5,711 nt of DNA from Desulfobacula sp. (GTDB taxonomy: Bacteria; Desulfobacterota; Desulfobacteria; Desulfobacterales; Desulfobacteraceae): positions 1 through 5,711 of the forward strand of contig JAABTB010000169.1 in NCBI GenBank assembly GCA_011390085.1. The letters run 5' to 3'. The notes under the pieces are model-generated. The model worked only from the letters and a program-made list of their open reading frames with translations. It was not told the DNA's origin and did no database searches. How positions within the stretch are numbered: position 1 is the first letter of the stretch; each line of letters opens with the position of its first letter. Shown here in pieces: positions 4,807 through 5,711 of the stretch. The position numbers and the translations under genes are program-made.

Positions 4807-5711
4807 CTAAACAAGGTGCTGCTCGATCAGTTCCGTAAAATCCAGGGCTTCCATCTGACCTTCTTTTCCGGCCACCTTGATGGCATCCTGGATATTGACC
4901 AGGCAGAAAGGACAGGCCGTTACAATGACGGTTGCTCCGGCTTCAGCAGCCATATTTACCCTTAACACACCCATTCTTGTTTCTTCTTCCGGCTCATAGA
5001 ACAACATGAGCCCTCCGCCGCCGCAGCAGAAGGACCGGTCACGGCTCTTTTCAAGCTCCACCCGGTTCAATCCCTCAATGGCATCCAGGGCCTGCCTCGG
5101 ATCTTCATAAATGCCGTTGTGACGCCCCAGATAACAGGGGTCATGATACACATAGACCTTTTCAGGATTCAGGCAGGGTTTCAGATCCAATTCGCCTGTC
5201 CTGATTTTTTCGGCCACCACCTGGCTGATATGTTTCACAGGGGGAAGGCCTTTGTAATCATTTTTCAACGCATTATAGGCATGGGGGTCTGAAGTGACGA
5301 TATGCTTCACCCCTGTTTCCAGGATGGCTTCCGTATTCTGTGATTTCAGATCCTGGTAGAGCATTTCCTCGCCAAACCGCAATACCTCGTTCCCGCTGTC
5401 TTTTTCAAGTTTCCCCAGAATGCCGAAATCCACACCGGCTTTTTGCAGAATCAGAGAGGTGTTTCTGGCAATGTTCTGAATATTGTCGTCATAGGATGTA
5501 ATGCTGTCGACAAAATACAGGGTATCCGCTTTTTCTCCGTCCAGATCCTTGACCTGGCACAGGGCGCTGAATTCCTTGTCTTCAGCCCATTCCGCCCTTT
5601 TCTTTTCCATTTTCCCATAGGGGTTCCCGCGTTTTTCAAGGGCTTTCATGGGTTTCTGAAGGGACTGGGGAACAAGGCCTTCGTCCACCATGCCGCGTCT
5701 CAGATCAACCA
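4807..5711 (-). CDS. HdrD/ETF-oxidoreductase-like CCG-domain iron-sulfur protein (partial, 5' end outside window)
   Basis: The frame is open to the right edge and stops at 4807-4809. About 301 residues are seen. Just inside the edge it reads VDLRRGMVDEGLVPQ, the conserved segment after the ferredoxin-type clusters in HdrD, GlpC and ETF-linked oxidoreductases, so the ATG at 5689-5691 is internal. Two CCG domains follow. The first (about 5278-5508) has the fold's sequence pattern but no ligand cysteines: DS, KDSG and DPHA stand where C, CCG and CPHC are expected. The second (4903-5136) is intact: DPCYLGRHN, FCCGGGG, then ACPFC. Such proteins oxidise ETF or a dithiol and pass electrons on. Beside etfBA it is probably the ETF electron acceptor, often a fusion with a membrane cytochrome b-like part at the N-terminus, which lies outside the window. 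No membrane segment is visible in the part seen. It is likely cotranscribed with etfBA, with a 70-base gap. Confidence 0.85.
   Translation of the reverse strand, partial: VDLRRGMVDEGLVPQSLQKPMKALEKRGNPYGKMEKKRAEWAEDKEFSALCQVKDLDGEKADTLYFVDSITSYDDNIQNIARNTSLILQKAGVDFGILGKLEKDSGNEVLRFGEEMLYQDLKSQNTEAILETGVKHIVTSDPHAYNALKNDYKGLPPVKHISQVVAEKIRTGELDLKPCLNPEKVYVYHDPCYLGRHNGIYEDPRQALDAIEGLNRVELEKSRDRSFCCGGGGLMLFYEPEEETRMGVLRVNMAAEAGATVIVTACPFCLVNIQDAIKVAGKEGQMEALDFTELIEQHLV

Noticed and set aside
5689..5691. ATG as the start of the CCG iron-sulfur protein
   Set aside because: The frame is open to the window edge and the codons before this ATG encode VDLRRG, part of a conserved family segment, so the gene starts outside the window.

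Overview
The window looks like chromosomal DNA of an anaerobic, probably sulfate-reducing, member of the Desulfobacterota (Desulfobacterales-like). This is inferred from gene content: an MvhD/FlpD-type electron-transfer tail, a nickel-dependent LarA-family racemase, and an HdrD-like iron-sulfur protein joined to an electron-transfer flavoprotein. Base composition is moderate and coding density is high. No stretch over about 160 bases lacks a gene. I see no mobile element, CRISPR array or RNA gene.

Layout. Positions 1-124 (+) hold the last 40 residues of a protein resembling the C-terminus of MvhD/FlpD (hydrogenase/heterodisulfide-reductase delta subunit). Twelve bases later comes a full LarA-family 2-hydroxyacid racemase/epimerase (137-1381, +). 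It faces a convergent response regulator of the NtrC type (1440-2825, -). Upstream of the regulator, on the same strand, is a three-gene block read right to left: an HdrD/ETF-oxidoreductase-like CCG-domain protein (4807 to beyond the right edge), etfB (3951-4736) and etfA (2980-3948).

How the genes fit together. EtfBA would collect electrons from acyl-CoA or similar dehydrogenases, and the CCG protein would pass them on, probably toward the membrane quinone pool. The racemase would convert a hydroxyacid stereoisomer into the one its dehydrogenase accepts. The preceding MvhD-like gene suggests that this oxidation is tied to Hdr-type electron flow.

Most unusual points. (1) The regulator keeps a complete receiver domain, Walker A and a Fis-type HTH. 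Its AAA+ domain has lost the GAFTGA loop, the Walker B glutamate, both arginine fingers and the switch asparagine, so it is probably not a sigma-54 activator. (2) A 12-base identical motif followed by TGTAAT occurs in both the regulator's upstream region and the gap before etfB, a candidate operator linking regulator and etf genes. (3) The first CCG half of the iron-sulfur protein lacks every expected cluster-ligand cysteine, while the second half is intact.
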